A DNA stretch of 64,000 nt from Streptococcus cuniculi (lineage in GTDB: Bacteria; Bacillota; Bacilli; Lactobacillales; Streptococcaceae). Under the pieces are notes generated by a model. It ran no database searches and was not told where the DNA came from. It saw only the letters and a program-made list of their open reading frames with translations. The position numbers were made by a program, and so were the translations under genes. Of this stretch, positions 62,470 through 64,000 are shown in pieces. Positions within the stretch are counted from its first letter, which is position 1, and the number at the start of each line of letters is the position of its first letter. The stretch lies in the NCBI RefSeq assembly GCF_001921845.1, contig NZ_MSJM01000002.1, positions 62,001 to 126,000 on the forward strand, given 5' to 3'.

Positions 62470-63999
62470 CTAACTAATCTGATCAATGCTTTCAGAACGA
62501 AGAAGATCTGCCGTCCAGAAGATGATCTCTTGAACTCTGTATAATTCGGACTCTTGGCTGACCTTGCGCCACGATACTTTATAATGATAAAACCATTGTT
62601 CAAGAGAAGAAGCAAGGTCTACAGAAGACATTTCTACATGAGGCGGTAGCTGATAGTAGCGTTCAAGCAAGGAAATCCCAATTTTTTGTAATAAGGCCAT
62701 CCCATCTAAAGCAAGGAAATAAGGCTGAACCCGATACCTACTGCTGGTCTCTAAATGAGAAACCACTCGTGCTAATTCTTGTTTTATCCGCTCAATGCTT
62801 GCTAGAGCCTCTAAATAATCGTGAATCTTTTCAGCTTCAACAAGTTCAGACACCTGTTCTTTATAGTTCACTAAATCGCGCCACTTATAGGTCCATGCCT
62901 TAGACATCTGATTGATGACGGAGAGTAGTTGTCCTGAAGTATCCCGAAATTCCAAGCGTGAGATGACCTCATTTAGTTGATCGAAAGGCCGTCGTGTACG
63001 ATTCCAGGAGCATTCGGCACCTATCATTAGCCCTGGTAGACTCATATCTGGATGATTGATGTGTCCGCAATCGCCCCAATCTGTATTCAGAATTCCTTCT
63101 GCCTGATATGCGATTGCATAGTCACACATTCTTCTAATATTTTCATAGGAAACTTCAATCTGTGGAACCAATTGATCCCATCCAGACACCCCTGGACAAC
63201 AGTACTGATGGGCCCCAGTTGCTGCAACCTTTTGAATCGCTTCATCATCTTGGTCTGCCTCATATCCCCAGCTTAAGCAAATCGTTTCCTTGGGTAATCG
63301 TTTGAGATTCTCTGGGGCATTGACAATGATATCTCCCCAAAACATCGGAATTTTTCCTTTTTCCACTAGATAATGGCACAGTTTGGCAACAAATTGGACA
63401 TACAATTCATTCACTCCAACCTTGTCTGCCATCTTCTTGCTTTTCCCTTTCCCTAAATCAAAGGTTTCATCCCCACAGATATTAAACTTATTCGATGTAA
63501 AAAGTGGCAGGTATTCCTCAATCAAGGAAATAGTAAATGCAAAACTATCGGGATTTGTGATATCAAGTGTATGGTGGAACTGGCGATCGACAAAAGAAAA
63601 TGGATCATCCACCAAGTCTGGCATTTCACACAGATGCCTAAATGATTTGGTTCTTAACACTTTATAGAAGTGACCGAAGGTTGCTATACTTGGAACGAGT
63701 TCGATATTTCGCTCGATACAGTACTGATCCAGCTCCAAAATATCTTTCGCTGTTAAAGGAGTATCATCTCGCCAGACCTCACTCCACCCCTCAAACAAAA
63801 AGCTATGCTCAATATACAATTGAAACTGATTGATTTTATAATAAGCTAACTTATCAATGAAACTTTTTAGATAGGAGATTTTAGGAATTCGGCACCGAGT
63901 AACATCCAAATAATAGCCACGCGTTTGAATCGCAGGATAATCTTCAATGATTAAATAAGGAAGGGTGACAGCATACTCTGCAATGATTTGTCTGAGTGT
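62470..63999 (-). CDS. Glycoside hydrolase family 20-like beta-N-acetylhexosaminidase, 5' end outside the window
   Basis: The frame is open to the window edge, so the N-terminus is missing; at least 509 codons are visible. The GH20 barrel reads TRGYYLDVTRCRIPKISYLKSFIDKLAYYKINQFQLYIEH, then ELDQYCIERNIELVPSIATFGH, and the catalytic Asp-Glu pair in NICGDETFDLG. Later MFWGDII and ILNTDWGDCGH fit the sugar-binding part. The enzyme likely releases GlcNAc or GalNAc from glycans. No LPXTG or sorting signal is visible at the C-terminus, so it may be cytosolic. Confidence 0.85.
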   Translation of the reverse strand, partial: TLRQIIAEYAVTLPYLIIEDYPAIQTRGYYLDVTRCRIPKISYLKSFIDKLAYYKINQFQLYIEHSFLFEGWSEVWRDDTPLTAKDILELDQYCIERNIELVPSIATFGHFYKVLRTKSFRHLCEMPDLVDDPFSFVDRQFHHTLDITNPDSFAFTISLIEEYLPLFTSNKFNICGDETFDLGKGKSKKMADKVGVNELYVQFVAKLCHYLVEKGKIPMFWGDIIVNAPENLKRLPKETICLSWGYEADQDDEAIQKVAATGAHQYCCPGVSGWDQLVPQIEVSYENIRRMCDYAIAYQAEGILNTDWGDCGHINHPDMSLPGLMIGAECSWNRTRRPFDQLNEVISRLEFRDTSGQLLSVINQMSKAWTYKWRDLVNYKEQVSELVEAEKIHDYLEALASIERIKQELARVVSHLETSSRYRVQPYFLALDGMALLQKIGISLLERYYQLPPHVEMSSVDLASSLEQWFYHYKVSWRKVSQESELYRVQEIIFWTADLLRSESIDQIS

Positions 64000-64000
64000 T

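Overview
The window looks like a low-GC Gram-positive chromosome, most likely Streptococcus and probably Streptococcus suis or a close relative (inference from gene content and order; no database was searched). Streptococcal markers are the XerS recombinase with its dif_SL site directly upstream, the FAD-dependent glycerophosphate oxidase GlpO, the SatD/SatE pair, a PvaA-like wall protein and the tdk-prfA-prmC-tsaC-glyA order. The dif_SL-like site at 20157-20187 places the window over the replication terminus. Gene orientation agrees: most genes left of it read + and nearly all genes right of it read -.

Layout. 1-2450: an AT-rich accessory patch of decayed polymorphic-toxin and immunity genes, with an intact ADP-ribosylglycohydrolase. 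2485-10072: a housekeeping run (tautomerase, tdk, prfA, prmC, tsaC, glyA, a nucleoid-associated protein, a PvaA-like lysozyme-fold protein, a short-chain dehydrogenase, a lipoprotein). 10171-16459: an XRE regulator with a divergent small protein and two operators, a hydrolase, guaA, a GntR regulator, ylxM-ffh. 17130-19627: flotillin, then a candidate type III-like toxin-antitoxin unit (promoter, two 55-nt tandem RNA repeats, intrinsic terminator, nuclease-like gene). 20157-21310: dif_SL and xerS. 21367-27890: a phosphohexomutase and a Bce-type peptide-resistance module (BceABRS-like) with an unannotated 46-aa gene and two BceR-type sites upstream. 28230-35348: an ATP-grasp gene with two esterases, an AlkZ-like protein, and a MerR-amidohydrolase-monooxygenase-LtrA operon with a textbook MerR promoter. 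35439-45123: trmFO, satD-satE, a 28-bp tandem array, topA, dprA, a ROK kinase, an acetyltransferase, rnhB, rbgA. 45308-48033: a broken alcohol dehydrogenase, an ATP-cone protein, pepF. 48095-55210: the glycerol genes glpF-glpO-glpK, an Mga-like regulator and a FAD oxidoreductase. 55382-61609: a GNAT and three ABC exporter half-transporters. 61777-64000: a DUF624 membrane protein and a GH20 glycosidase cut by the window edge.

The window is rich in small repeats. TTTACATAA-type palindromes occur six times between 14.4 and 23.3 kb, on both sides of dif. Four of them bracket two ~310-345-bp modular elements that share flanks but carry different hairpin cores. Two ~210-bp MITE-like elements with terminal inverted repeats lie at 38.4 and 59.6 kb, and two related ~95-bp elements at 27.9 and 55.9 kb. 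One ~95-bp copy sits in the leader of the bce operon, and the other supplies the C-terminal codons of an acetyltransferase.

The strongest candidate for an undescribed system is at 18824-19627. It has the architecture of a type III toxin-antitoxin locus, but its protein looks like a PBECR/RelE-barnase-like nuclease rather than ToxN, CptN or TenpN.
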